Shown in pieces: positions 47,130-58,177 of a DNA stretch of 64,000 nucleotides. The stretch is taken from positions 248,001 to 312,000 of the forward strand of contig JAJUPC010000233.1 in assembly GCA_023614405.1 (NCBI GenBank). The letters are read 5' to 3'. The stretch's first letter is position 1, and each line of letters starts with the position of its first letter. The position numbers and the translations under genes are program-made. The stretch is from Avena insularis. Taxonomy: Eukaryota; Streptophyta; Magnoliopsida; Poales; Poaceae. The notes below the pieces were generated by a model, which saw nothing but the letters and a program-made list of their open reading frames with translations, was not told the origin of the DNA and ran no database searches.

Positions 47130-47150
47130 GGCTTTTATCTAATCTCGTAA
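47130..47150 (+). other. Filler-like junction at the truncated LTR
   Basis: GGCTTTTATCT also occurs at 47090-47100 and ATCTAATCTCGTAA at 47010-47023 of the same LTR. Short copies of nearby sequence at a deletion edge are typical of double-strand-break repair by template switching. Confidence 0.5.
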
Positions 47151-47698
47151 CCCTAGCTGTCTGGAAACCCTCGCGGGCATTTCCTAATAGTCCACTGATA
47201 GGAGTAGCTATACGAGCTAGATCACCTTTAATGTTTTAGGAACCATACCCTCGCCCCATGGTAAGGATAAGCGCAAGGTCGAACGGCATCGCCCGAACCT
47301 TGTACAACACTTGTCTCCCGATAGTTGTAGGGGTACCATTGGTACCTAGCCGTAGCTGGGGTTCCTTGAATTGTCGGTGCCACCCTCCCTCCATTCCGTT
47401 TGGTAAACCTAGTTGACCGCAAATGCTGGCTAGCATTTCCTGATAGTCTACGTCGAGCATGAGTTGCGGCTTGTAATGTGGAAGGACGACGGAGGTCTCA
47501 GAACCATAGTCTCATCCCATATTAATGAGAAGCGCGAGTCTGGACGACATCATGCGGACCATGTACTACTCTTTTCCTCGTCAGTTGAAGGGAAGCGGTT
47601 CTTCCTAGCCTCATTGGGGGTTGCCTGAATAGCCAGCGACCGCATTCCCCGCACCACAGGATCCCAACCCTAGTTGTTTACGGTATGCACATATGTAG
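47151..47698. repeat. Two degenerate tandem units of about 255-260 bp
   Basis: GCATTTCCTAATAGTCCAC at 47177 recurs as GCATTTCCTGATAGTCTAC at 47433, and AACCATACCCTCGCCCCA at 47241 as AACCATAGTCTCATCCCA at 47502. The interval is 256-261 bases. A related piece lies left of the copia element at 38757-38800. No gene is seen. Confidence 0.55.
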
Positions 47699-47916
47699 TA
47701 CTCCCTCTGTTTCAAATTACTCCGCCGGCACGCTTATGTAGGTGGGCTATTACTCTCTCATTTTTCATTCAAAAAAATCCTGAGATTTTTGAAATAGATA
47801 GTATGAAATGTGTACTACGTATACCAAAATCCAGAATTTTTTTTGAATGAAAAATAAGAGAGTACTAGTCCACCTAGGTAAGCGTGCGCGCGGAGTAATT
47901 TGAAACAGAGGGAGTA
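47699..47916. mobile_element. Stowaway-type MITE with TA duplications
   Basis: CTCCCTCTGTTTCAAATTAC at 47701 pairs with GTAATTTGAAACAGAGGGAG ending at 47914. TA flanks both ends (47699-47700, 47915-47916). The inverted repeats extend inward for about 75 bases each side, so the whole element can fold back. Stowaway MITEs are short non-coding elements moved by Tc1/mariner transposases. Confidence 0.93.
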
Positions 47917-48552
47917 TTTAGGAAGGTTGTTCTGTTTTTTATCTCTCCCTACGATTCCTCCCCGCATGTACAAAATAATATGAAACAGTTCTCCATTTTT
48001 TCTATCTTTTACTATTTTTTGTATCCGGGTTCTGCCGTTTGTAGGACACCCGCAGAACCAGCTGGCACACTAAAGCGGTCTTCACCTTGAACGTACATGA
48101 TCGGCCCGTAGGATGCGGGGTGGCCAGACGGAGCTCACCTTACAGACATGTTTTATCATTTATTCCTGCTCCCAACAAAAGGCAAGTGTCACACACGGAA
48201 CTAGTCATTTTCCCATTTCTCCTGCGCTAAACCAAAAAAATTATTCCCCAATGGAAAAGCTTGGGCTGATGTCCTACCCCTCCCCCCCCCCCCCCCCCTC
48301 CGCTCCTACAAATATCTCCCCCTCACTAACTTGCACACATCCACCATAACTCCACAAATGTAGAAAGAGTACCAAAAGTAAAAACTCAGCAGATTTATTC
48401 TCATTATTGGAAGGTGGGCACCCTCTACGAAGTTGAGGTAAGAACATTCGCAAAATTTCTTCTTGTATCCTTTGTTTTAGTTGCATGGAAGTTAGTCGGC
48501 TCCCATTTCTCTGACCTTTTTCCCATCTATTACCTGTAGTTGCAGCAGAAGA
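47917..48552. other. Sequence without a supported gene, with a C17 run
   Basis: Contains a run of 17 cytosines at 48282-48298. It may be the upstream region of the gene relic that follows. I see no motif. Confidence 0.4.
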
Positions 48553-50399
48553 ATGTGCAATATCATGAGCACTAGATGGAACACAAGGTGCAGGCAAATG
48601 CAGAGGGATCCAGAGAAAGTCAACCGAGAGCACAAATTCGGCAACACAGAGTTGTTCAAAGAACTAAACAGGGTTATAGAGGGATTAAGTGAGGGTGATA
48701 AGGAAGTAATCAGGGCCACCGGTTTCGGTGGTTTCCTGGAAGGCATTCACCGTGCCAGGCTAGACGAACAATTCGCAACATGGGTAATGTTGAAGGTAAA
48801 CACCACCCTCCCAAGGATTAAGGTGTCAAACCGCGAAAACACCTGACGATGTATGACGAAGATATTAGCCATGTGTTTGGCATCCCTGGCAGGGGAAAAA
48901 GGTGTGGGATTGTTCGTTGGACAAGACCGCTGGTAGAAAAAAGGATTGAGATTCTCCTTGGCATGACAGCCGATGGGAGCCCCAAGTTCGGCCGCATTGA
49001 AGGTAATTAGAGCTAAGAGGATATCTCCAATGTGCACGCAAGAGGCAATCAAGCTGCAAATCGTGTTTGGAGTATATATCGTCAGCATGTTGGTCGACAC
49101 CAAGACTCCTTCAGATGAAGAATCAGTTAACTACTGGCCAGCTTTAGTCAATGAAGAAGCAATTAGTAGTTTCAACTGGGCATCGTGCATGATGGGAGCT
49201 GCACTGGGTTCCCGCAACAAGGCTAGGACCGACAAGAAGATGCGTTGATCCACGTCTCATCCAACCGGTGCATGTTTATTCCTCATGGTAAGTTCGTAGT
49301 ACCAGTTTATTTTCTCACGACTCAATGGTTTTAGGTCCATTTTAGCCGTCCTTGTTCTCTATTTTCACTAGTAGTAGCCCAACTTATGCTTTGCACACAT
49401 GACCCCCTTTGTATCTCTATACAGATATATTATCTAGATAATATGGACTATGGTCCTCTATCACAAGGATAGACGGGTCAATTGAGGATGGAGTTATTTA
49501 GCGGCGAAACAATGTCCAGGATGATAATCGCGGAAACAGTTGGCCTAACTGGATCTAGCCCATCCAGAGTTTTCGGTGCCGGAAAGGTCCATGAAAATAT
49601 ATCCATGTAGCACAGTCGTATTAACACGCTTTTTTGCCTGAATGAATTTGTTAACAGTTTTCATGCAGTTATGCCCCGATAGTGTTGTTCCGTACGCGAG
49701 GAGGCCAGCTTTTCTTTTAAGATTCAGTAAGCATACTATTAGCTCTGTAGTAGCAAGTATGGACAGAAAGCAAACTACTAGTTCTGGAGTAGCAAGCATG
49801 GAAAAATTCCAGACCCGATTCCAACGGTACACCATACCAGTAGCAATGATGTTTCAATAGATGTAAGTTCATTTATTAGTCATCCATTTATGTTAGTCCG
49901 ACATGAACCAACATGTGAAGCACTAATTTCATACTATTGGCACCACCTTCTCACAGCATGACCAAATGATACGTATAGCGACAAATCTGCACAAAGCCAA
50001 GTGCTTCAAGACCTTGGCCTCCGCTAAGAGAGTTACTGAAGAAGGGACTGGTTGATTGGTGGCTAAGGTGTTGGAAATAAACATCAAGAGATTAAAGGAA
50101 ACTAAAACAGGTTTGCGTTCGCTTCCCCCGTGCTCCCGATACGTCAACTTATTAAATCGCTCTTCGTCAACCGAGAAAATCACAATGTTGCAGATAAAGA
50201 TAGAACTGATCGCGCAGTAGGAACCACTAGACAAACCAACATTGTTTCACAAAAAACTCCTGATCTGTCTGCTGGAGGAAATATATTTACTGCTTCAACT
50301 TTAAACAGTTGCATTAGATTAAAATTTTGTACAAGCCGATGGAAACCATTCATAATAGTACCTACTACACCACCTTACAAACACCAACCAGAGTTATAG
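48553..50399 (+). pseudogene. 5' part of a transposon-type gene (Ulp1-associated family)
   Basis: The reading from 48553 gives ELNRVIEGLSEGDKEVIRAT and GFGGFLEGIHRARLDEQFAT. After a frameshift near 48845 it continues MYDEDISHVFGIPGRGKRCG, and after another near 49010 KLQIVFGVYIVSMLVD and VNYWPALVNEEAISSFNWAS. A canonical intron (49288-49424, GTAAG to ACAG) then leads to IYYLDNMDYGPLS. This order, with GFGG, HVFGIP, YWPAL and YLDNMDYG, matches a large plant family found upstream of Ulp1-like protease domains in transposons such as Kaonashi-type Mutator elements. A last open stretch (50130-50399) looks like the low-complexity linker. Stops and frameshifts make it a pseudogene. Confidence 0.5.
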
Positions 50400-50760
50400 G
50401 TACTTTTTTTCTATATGGCTATAGTGACGGTAAATCACTCATGTTTGAGAGACTACTCTTTATTTGGGTTGACTGGTAATGCCTGTATCTCAAGTAACCA
50501 TTGCAGGTTTCATGATCCCTATCCTCACTCTTGTTGGTGAATCCAGCTTAAAATGTCACAAAACAAATAGCCATCCGCATTCCCCTATTAGAATGGGCCT
50601 CCTGGAACTCAAGGTACTTAGCTTGTCACCTAGTTAGACCCATAAGGAGATCAATCTTAATAAGGCAGCCCATAATCGGACTACGACCTGTCACCAATAA
50701 AGAAGAAGATGGTAACACTATGTCAGTACCGGATGGCATTCATCCCTTTCCCAGAGTTTA
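50400..50760. other. Intergenic or intron sequence
   Basis: No convincing gene. It joins the gene relic to the GC-rich segment. Confidence 0.4.
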
Positions 50761-51480
50761 AATCAGAAGCAAATCGTAAGATGGAACAAAACTTTTACCC
50801 AGATGCTAAAAAACGCTCGGATGCTGGCTGTCACGTTGCAGCTTCCGTTTTTCGGCCGTCCGATGCAATTGATGAAGATGTGCGAGCCCGTGCCGTTTGT
50901 ATGGCCAACACAGCGGCGTTTTTGGTGGCCCAGACGACGCGTGGTGACAGAGCTCTCTATCCATTCCTGTTCCCCCTCTCTAGCTCCCCAAAAATTCCTC
51001 TCGTGCCAAGATCTGTTCAAGGCGAAATCCGTACACTGCCTTCAGAGAGTGGCTGGCGGGTTTAGTCGGAGATCTAGTCCAGCCATGGCTGCTGAGAAGG
51101 ACGATGCACGCCGGCCAGGTCAGATATCGCCCGGCGGTCTGGAGCACTGGGTCCCTGTCGGGGCCTCCTGGAGCACCGCGTGTTCACCACACGCAACGGC
51201 CGTGGCGCCGGCCCGGAGGCCGACCAGCAATGACGTCCATCCACCCAGGTTGTTGCTCCTCTGGGCCAACATCAACGGGCGCCCTTGCCGACCTGCAAGG
51301 ACAATGCACGCATTTGGGCGTTAGAGAGAGGTTGCCCACGCCAACGCCAACACCACCAACCTCCGCAACCCACCGGAGCTGCCAATCTTCCTCTACTCTT
51401 GCTGCTGGTCCTAGAGTGGTCGAGATAGGAGCCTAGGACACGCTCCAGCCATGCTGCTCCTTCTTCTAGTACTGTTCATG
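50761..51480 (+). other. GC-rich segment resembling a plant gene 5' end
   Basis: A clear GC-rich island in AT-rich surroundings. CCAGCCATGGCTGCTGAG at 51079-51096 has a strong plant start-codon context (ATG at 51085). It opens 80 codons with no recognisable motif, starting MAAEKDDARRPGQ. It may be a captured gene start or a promoter region of the surrounding element. Confidence 0.25.
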
Positions 51481-52594
51481 GCCATGTGGAGGCAGCGGGC
51501 ACGCTCAACTACAGGTTTGCTCCCTAGCTGATTTTGATCTGTGGTGTGTTGCTAGGTGAATTTTCTTTGTATGCACAGCCAAGCTATGTTGCTCACCTTG
51601 GAGCTTATCACTGATTTGCAGACATTGATATTCGTGGCTTCCTGGGTGCTGGCTTTGGACAAGATTGCTATTTTTCTTTCACCAAGTAGGAACTAACCAC
51701 TGATGTTCCTACACTATACTACTGTAGTTAGCAAGTCAAAATAGAAGCCAAGTTAACTTCTTATACTTGTACTGAAATTTCTGAAGACTAAGATGTGATA
51801 TGGAGCTTAGAACCGCATCTCTTTATGCGTCCAATTTTGGATTCGCCAATATATTGTTGTACTCATAAACCTTGAATTGTACACATGATAATTTCCACGA
51901 TTCAATCAGGAACACTAAGTTAACTTAGGTATAGGATGGAAAAGTATGTTGAACTCCCATCGGATTATCGTTACAACATAGAATTGAATAAATCTAAGTT
52001 GTATACTTATTCTAATTAAGTTGTTTTAAGTTATAATCAAATGCCCCAAACTAATATAATGATTTAATTAAGTTGATTTTTTCATCCCACTAAGTTGTTT
52101 TTCATGCAAATTAAGTTGTACATTGACGATTTAAACAATATTGCTTTTTGACTGCCCCTGAGCTACTACCAGGTGCACCTTCTATCAACCAACCCATTGC
52201 ACAACAACTAACTCACAATCCATCTCCAAATGAACAAACTAGAAGTTTTTGTCCTTGACCAAAATTAGAGCATCTCTGAAAAGTTAAAATTTCAGCTCTA
52301 AAGGGTCAACAACTTCTGAATACTGCATGCACCTTGTCATCAGGTTGCTTGTTTTCATTGCTATTGTACCAGTTCTGGCTATAGAAATAAAAAATATTGA
52401 GCATCATCAACTTTTATCTTTGTTTAGACCGATTATGGCATCTTCCACTTCTCACAAACTATAACCTCCTGTCCCCCTCACTATGGTGGGATTTCAAGTC
52501 ACTTGAACAATTCATCAACTTGCTCATGACTCTCTGAGGCTGGTACTAAGTATTACCTCGACCGTAGTTATTCCTGCTCCCCCACATAAGCCAC
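51481..52594. other. AT-rich sequence with scattered AAGTTG motifs
   Basis: No gene is supported. TAAGTTG and AAGTTGTTTT words are scattered here and grow more frequent towards the arrays that follow. Confidence 0.45.
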
Positions 52595-53060
52595 AAGTTG
52601 TCTTGTCACCCTAGTTAAGTTGCTTTCAAAATAGAACTAAGTTGATTACCTAGATTAGATTAAGTTGCATTTTGTTTTTGCAATGAATTGTTTTGCTTTG
52701 ATTCACTATCATTTTTTCAAATTTAAGTTGTCTTGTCACTGTAGTTAAGTTGCTTTCAACATAGAACTAAGTTGATTAACTGGATTAGCCTAAATTGCAT
52801 TTTGAATTTCTGCAAGGATAATTGTTTTTTGCTTTGATTCACCGTCCCTTTTTCCAATTAAGTTGTCTTGCCACTGTAGCTATGTTGCTTTCGGCATAGA
52901 ACTAAGTTAATTAACCATATTAGCCTAACTTGTATTTTGATTTTTAAAGTAGGGTTGTTTTGCTTTGATTCACTGTTGCTTTTTAAAATTAAGTTGTCTT
53001 CTCACCGTAGTTAAGTTGCTTCCAACATAACTAAGTTGATTAGCCAAAGTTGCATCCTAC
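52595..53060. repeat. Tandem array A, about 130 bp x 4
   Basis: Units begin AAGTTGTCTTG(T/C)CAC at 52595, 52725, 52860 and 52991, giving intervals of 130, 135 and 131. Each unit also has AAGTTGCTTTC, AGAACTAAGTTGATTA and TTTGCTTTGATTCAC. Units differ by substitutions and small indels, so the array is old. Confidence 0.85.
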
Positions 53061-53704
53061 TTTTTTTCACTTGGCTTCTTACTTGGTCCATCTTCTTCAC
53101 CTTCCTCGTTGTCATCATCAATCTGAACATGACTCATTTTCTCTACAACATTCAACTTCTCCTTTTGTATTTCTTCTTTGATCACACATTGTTGCTTCTC
53201 CAAGATATATAGTGTAACTTGCTCCCTTTTCATGTATTATGACTCGCATCAAGAGTGGTTTCTATAGTGTTTAGGAGAATCTGCCGAATGTGCAGGTTCC
53301 AGTCCAGTGAGTTGTAGGCTACTATCTATTAAGTTGTTGCATGATGTGTGATCATATAAAGTTGTGTTTCTTTCTAGGCTGGTGCATAACATTTTTTTCA
53401 GATAGGGAACAACCACAACCACATTCCGGTTATCTCCTTCTCTGGCATCTATCCAACATCATGTGCCTTCTGGCTAGAAAATCATGGAACAACTTCTACT
53501 GGCCATTCAAATATTGGCTTTACACTTGGGAGTCACAATATAGTATCATTCCTCCAACTTGGACTTTCATGCTAGAATGAATCTAAATCCTAAACAATGA
53601 CAGTATACCGAGCGGGCCCTCGGAATATGAAAAAACGAATGACTCCACAGAACATGAATGAATTCAGGTACATCAACCATTCTTGATCTGAAAACCATTT
53701 TGTG
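53061..53704. other. Sequence between arrays A and B
   Basis: The open stretch at 53341-53580 has no recognisable motif. I see nothing else. Confidence 0.4.
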
Positions 53705-54195
53705 TTTTATCCTAGCATGATTTAATTAGTTGTATACTTGATTTATTAAGTTGTTATGTTCAACATGCTTAAGTTGTTTACAAAATCTAATAAAGTTGTT
53801 TTTATTGTCAGTATGCATTAGTTAGTTTCTTATCCGATGGTTGAGTAAGTTGTATACTAGATTTCATTAAGTTGTTTTGTATAACGTGCTTAAGTTGTTC
53901 ATAGAATCTAACTAAGTTAATTTTATTTTCATTATGCTTTTAATTTGTGTTTTATCCTATCGTTTAGTAAGTTTGTATAATAGATTTCATTAAGTTGTTT
54001 TGTTCAAAATGCTTAAGTTGTTCGCAAAATCGAACTAGTTTTTATTGTTCAATGATTTTATTTTTCATTTTATCCTATGGTTTAGTTTGATTTTCAGTAA
54101 CATCGTTAAGTTGCATACTGATTTTTCTCAGAGTTGTTTTGTTCAACTTGCGTAAGTTGTTTACTTAATTTAACTAAGTTGTTTTTCCATAGCAT
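53705..54195. repeat. Tandem array B, about 120 bp x 4
   Basis: Units begin at TTTTATCC-like words at 53705, 53826, 53950 and 54068 (intervals 121, 124, 118). Shared parts include TTAAGTTGTTTTGTTCAA and GCTTAAGTTGTT. The array shares the AAGTTG word with array A but not the unit. Confidence 0.8.
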
Positions 54196-54548
54196 GCTTG
54201 CTTGGTTTGACTTTGTATGTTGTTTAGCAAAATCTTAAAGTTGAGTTACAACCATATATCCTAAAGTAGTATATTGATTTAGTTAAGTTGCTCTTCTTGT
54301 AACCTAGCTAAGTTGTTTTCAATTATCTACCTATTTTGTGGTTATACATGCAATGTCTTCATGATTCGAATAATGATAAAGTTGTTCTAGGGGACAATTT
54401 TTTAAGTATAGCAAGAATAAATAACAAAAAAGACAAGCAAGGGCCCCCACCTCTGTTCACATTAGTAATAGAGTTGAATCGCATCTCAAGAAATGGTTCT
54501 TGTGGACGGGATGCAACTTTCTTGTTCATGCCAACATACATTTATATG
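54196..54548. other. Sequence between arrays B and C
   Basis: AT-rich with further AAGTTG words. The small open stretches on both strands at 54336-54599 overlap and have no motif. Confidence 0.4.
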
Positions 54549-54902
54549 TTGCTTCACATACACACTAAGTTCTTAAATATCGGTTCATTAAAGTGTTGAC
54601 TTTTTTCTGCACATCACAATTTATTAACACACACTAAGTTGCTTTAATAGTGGTTTATCGAAATGTTCTCTTCTTTCTAAGTTGCATCATGCATTTACTA
54701 TGTTGCTTCACACACACGCACGCTGTGTTGCTTTAATACCAGTTCATCAAAATATTCTCTTTTTATCTGAGTCGTGGCATACATTACTTTCTTGCTTCAC
54801 ATACACGCTGAGTTGCTTTAATATTGGTTAATCAGTGTTCTTTTTTTTCTAAGTTGCAGCATACACTAATTTGTTGGTTTACACACACACTTAGTTGCTT
54901 CC
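54549..54902. repeat. Tandem array C, about 80 bp x 4-5
   Basis: Units carry TTGCTTCACATACACACTAA and AGTTGCTTTAATA(G/T)TGGTT. Starts are near 54549, 54622, 54702, 54792 and 54873. The array shares the AAGTTG-like core but has its own unit. Confidence 0.75.
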
Positions 54903-56367
54903 TTCCTACAGTTCTTTACTGGTTGAACCGTGTTTAAATTTTCTCGATCATATGCGGTAAAGAGAGATCCATGGTGACTTCACCAAGAATCAGCTTGGTT
55001 GTCCAACAAAGACAACTAACCCCACAATGCACATACAACTTATGGTTATACCGAGAAACATCCTTTTTAATGGGCAGCGAGCAACTAATTACACAAGAGC
55101 ACACAACTTAGGGATTGCTATGAATTAACTTTGATGGTGAACACAAGGTAGCTAGTCACACATACATGTAGGGTAACTTTGTACATATATCAACTTGGAT
55201 TTTCTGGTTTTTTGATGTTTGTTAGGTAATCAGAAAAATGATAAGTTGCTTTATCCATTTATCCATTTAATCCACTTACTTAATGTCTCTTATTAAGTTG
55301 TTTCTTGTATATGTTTGACCTAGATTTTCGGTTTTCTCATAAGGCGACCATCAATTTGCTTAAGTTTTCTTTAGCCGGATTCTTTTGTTTGTATGATAAG
55401 ACGATCAACAAAATGACCTTCTTCTCTTTGGTATATGTTTTTCAGACAACAACAATCAACATCGGAGATCTAGTTGTCGCACTTGACCCTACTGCAGCTA
55501 CACCCGGAACTAGGTGAATGTAGTTTCGACTGCAGCTACTGTAGTCGCACCTGGGGTTTAGTGGACATGCAACTGAGTTTTTTTCAAAAAGTTTCTCTTG
55601 TTGCATGAAACCTGGTTTCCTGTCTATTGAAGTTGATGCAGGTTTTCTATATGTTGTATGCACATCAGGAATTCCAAATCAAACTTAGTTGGTGTAGGGT
55701 TTGTTGTTGTTGATGTCAAGGATCTAAGATTTCTGAATTTTTATCTTAGTTGTTTTAGGTTTGTTCTTGGTTGCATCCAGCTAGGATTTATGAATAACTA
55801 AGTTGTTGCAGGGGTAGTTGATTTTGCTTCGTGCGCATGGTTTTTGCTGCAAATCTAAGTTGGTGCAGATGTTCCTGTCGTGATCCAGCACATAGGTGCT
55901 TTTTTTTGAGAAACACAACACCTACTTGGTGCTTTTTTTCATATGCTTTACACGTTTCGAGATTGCCTACATGCGTAGCCCGCAGGAAGAATACAAGATG
56001 CAAAAGGAAGAGCAGCGGGTGCACCTGGGAGCATGGGGATGCATGTTGGGGCCTTCTTTCCCGTGTTTTCCCTGCGGCGTACTTGGTCGTGTCGGAGTGG
56101 GGATAGTGGGATGTGGTGACCTGGTTCGATGGTGGGGTTCTTTCCTATTTGGGCGAGTGATGGAGCGGACAAACTGGCATCCGGATGATACCTAGCCGTG
56201 TCCAAACTTTTACGAGTGGGCCATGAGCAACTCGTACATGGATGACAGGTACATTTTGTCTCATACTTTTTAGTGGGGAACACAGTCGGGCAAAATTGTG
56301 CATCTCAGTCAGTTAGAGGTGCATGTGTCAGATAAAAAACTAGTGTATTTTTTTACACTGCTGCAGT
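54903..56367. other. AT-rich sequence with scattered AAGTTG motifs
   Basis: No supported gene. AAGTTG words continue to about 55865. A GC-richer part (55970-56230) holds overlapping open stretches on both strands with no recognisable motif. Confidence 0.4.
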
Positions 56368-57440
56368 TTTTGGATTAGACACGGAACCCCTAAATCCATT
56401 GAATTGAAGGGCTCGGAGATTGTCAAGCAGTTTGGGCTAAGAGGCGTGTTAGACGCTGACACATGTGATGCCATTTTTTGAGCTTACCAGCAGTCCGATG
56501 TCACGTTAGCCGAAGGCGGCACTCACATCTCCCCAAGGCATTGGATAGAGACCGATTTTTTCGTAAGTTCCGTTAACCCTCTGGATATGCCATGCTGTCA
56601 TACACTAAATGTCTCTTAATAGATCAAATCATCTCCATTAAATTTTCAGGAGGCCGTGTTACGTGGGAAAGATTACATTCGGTCGAGGGCGGTTCAAATG
56701 AATTTCATGGAAGCCCACATAAAGCACGATGTGTCGAGGTGCACTCTAGTAAGTAGACTCCACAAAGATCTTTTTTTCAATCAAACTGTATGTCGTTCAG
56801 TTATATCTAACCGCTCACACTTCCTAACAGCTATCAACACTTGCACGTCAGGCGGGGAAGTGGTGTGCAATTATATGGGACACCCAGAGGAAGACAGTTA
56901 CAATATTTGGCCAAGGAGTGACAAACAAGGAACTCGTCTTGTCAAAAGATTATAAACAAGTATTGGGCAACATGCATTGTTCGATGGAACGGTGCACAAC
57001 CTAGATGTATGTGGGGTAGGAAATAAAATGGAAAGGGTGGAGCAAGATTGGCGTAGCCACACGAGAAAGAAAAGTGTAAGTACCAATATATGATAACGAG
57101 ATTTTTTTTCATGGACGTAGCCTAATAATAATATTCTGATGTTTCATGTAGTCTCAACTATGGCCTACATGTAGTTATCTTCTGCAACATGTTTAATGGG
57201 ACAAACCACAAGGCACTAAGAGATATGGTATAAATCAGGGGTCCTATTTCTTAATTATAGAATCATTTGCCATGAACCCCTAGTAACCATTTTTTCCTCC
57301 TTGTATTCTGACCGGCACGTCAGATGTTGGACAAATATCTTTTCGAGATTCGAAGCGCAGAAGTGCTGAGCTTCCTGATGACTATAAGGGATAACAAGGG
57401 CAAGGTGACATTGTTCTATGTTCAATCTATCGATGACTAG
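56368..57440 (+). pseudogene. Ulp1-like (C48-type) gene relic, 3' exons
   Basis: Exon i (to 56562) reads PKSIELKGSEIVKQFGLRGV, a stop TGA at 56479, then GGTHISPRHWIETDFF. Introns 56563-56649 (GTAAGT to TTTCAG) and 56749-56830 (GTAAGT to AACAG) are canonical and phase 0 at both joins. Exon ii reads EAVLRGKDYIRSRAVQMNFM and HIKHDVSRCTL. Exon iii reads AGKWCAIIWDTQRKTVTIFG, shifts frame near 56970, then reads HALFDGTVHNLDVCGVGNKM to a GTAAGT at 57076. Later pieces are NMFNGTNHKALRDMV near 57190-57235 and MLDKYLFEIRSAEVLSF to a stop at 57438. The WCAIIWD-like segment sits where Ulp1 proteases have GHW, but lysine replaces the histidine. Probably the 3' half of the relic at 48553. Confidence 0.5.
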
Positions 57441-57700
57441 TGTAGTGGCAATGAGGGATAGCCTAGAAGGATATGCAAGGAGGCAGGATTTCTATTTTTC
57501 TTTGTAGTAGTGTATGGTGTGTTACGCAGCAACTTCGTTTGCAAAATGTAGCCCATCGAAGAAAGTAGGACATCATCTTTGCACTCATGCACTGTAGACT
57601 TAAAGTGGCCCCGAAGTAGTTTTGCATTGATTGCACACATGATATGAACACAAAACACACATATCAACCACCGGTGCCCCAAGTTTATTTTTATTGTTCT
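57441..57700. other. Sequence between two convergent gene relics
   Basis: Probably 3' untranslated sequence of the flanking relics. The minus-strand open stretches at 57437-57682 overlap in two frames and have no motif. Confidence 0.35.
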
Positions 57701-57736
57701 AGGACGCCATAGAACAGTAGGACGCCATAGAACAGT
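57701..57736. repeat. 18-bp tandem duplication
   Basis: AGGACGCCATAGAACAGT occurs twice in a row (57701-57718, 57719-57736). Confidence 0.95.
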
Positions 57737-57757
57737 TCATTCAGACGGCTTGTACGC

Positions 57758-58177
57758 TCAATCTTCCTCGTTCTCCTCCAAATCTAGATAAGGAACCCAG
57801 TCAAGGCAACCACAGCCCGAGTACTGGCATCTTATCTATGAAGTTTCCACAATCTTGTCTAGCCACGGGAAAGTTCTGTGCTCCAAGTAGCTACCACGCT
57901 TGCGGCAGGGTAAGTTGTTGCACTCGTAGCAGATGGAGTGGCCTTTAACACGCTATAGTAAAACAGAGAGGCACCAACATGTTTATTTTTTGTTAGGAAG
58001 CTAGTTAAGGAGGGTAAGCGGTAGGTTTTACCTGATAAGTGGGCCGGCAAAGCATCTGGTAGCACCCACAACATCTCAGGAACCTGGTTGGTAGCAAGAT
58101 CTCAATCACCTTGCACATCCTGCACCCGATTTCCTTGCAAGGATCACAGATTACGTGTCCTTGAACTCACTGCATCA
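57758..58177 (-). pseudogene. SINA/RING-like E3 ubiquitin ligase pseudogene
   Basis: Minus strand. The first piece reads GHVICDPCKEIGCRMCKVIE and CGCYQMLCRPTYQ to 58032, then a canonical intron (GTAAAA to CTATAG, 58031-57953), then RVKGHSICYECNNLPCRKR, FPWLDKIVETS, TAG at 57838-57836, CQYSGCGCLDWVPYLD and a final TGA at 57760-57758. The joins are in phase. The spacing of cysteines with GHxIC and a later CxYxGC resembles SINA-type RING ligases, which have many copies in grasses. An upstream in-frame TGA precedes GHVIC. The N-terminus is missing and at least two stops make it dead. Family assignment is by pattern only. Confidence 0.5.

Noticed and set aside
49545..49835. Minus-strand open stretch
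   Set aside because: Antisense to the Ulp1-associated gene relic; the plus-strand reading has recognisable motifs and this one has none.
51104..51436. Second open frame in the GC-rich island
   Set aside because: Overlaps the frame at 51085 in another phase; at most one can be real and neither has a motif.
52595..54902. CRISPR-like array
   Set aside because: Units are long, degenerate and adjacent without spacers, in a plant nuclear genome.
57436..57450. ACTAGTGTAGTG as a possible CACTA-type terminus
   Set aside because: The word is present, but no partner end or 3-bp duplication is visible near 48000.
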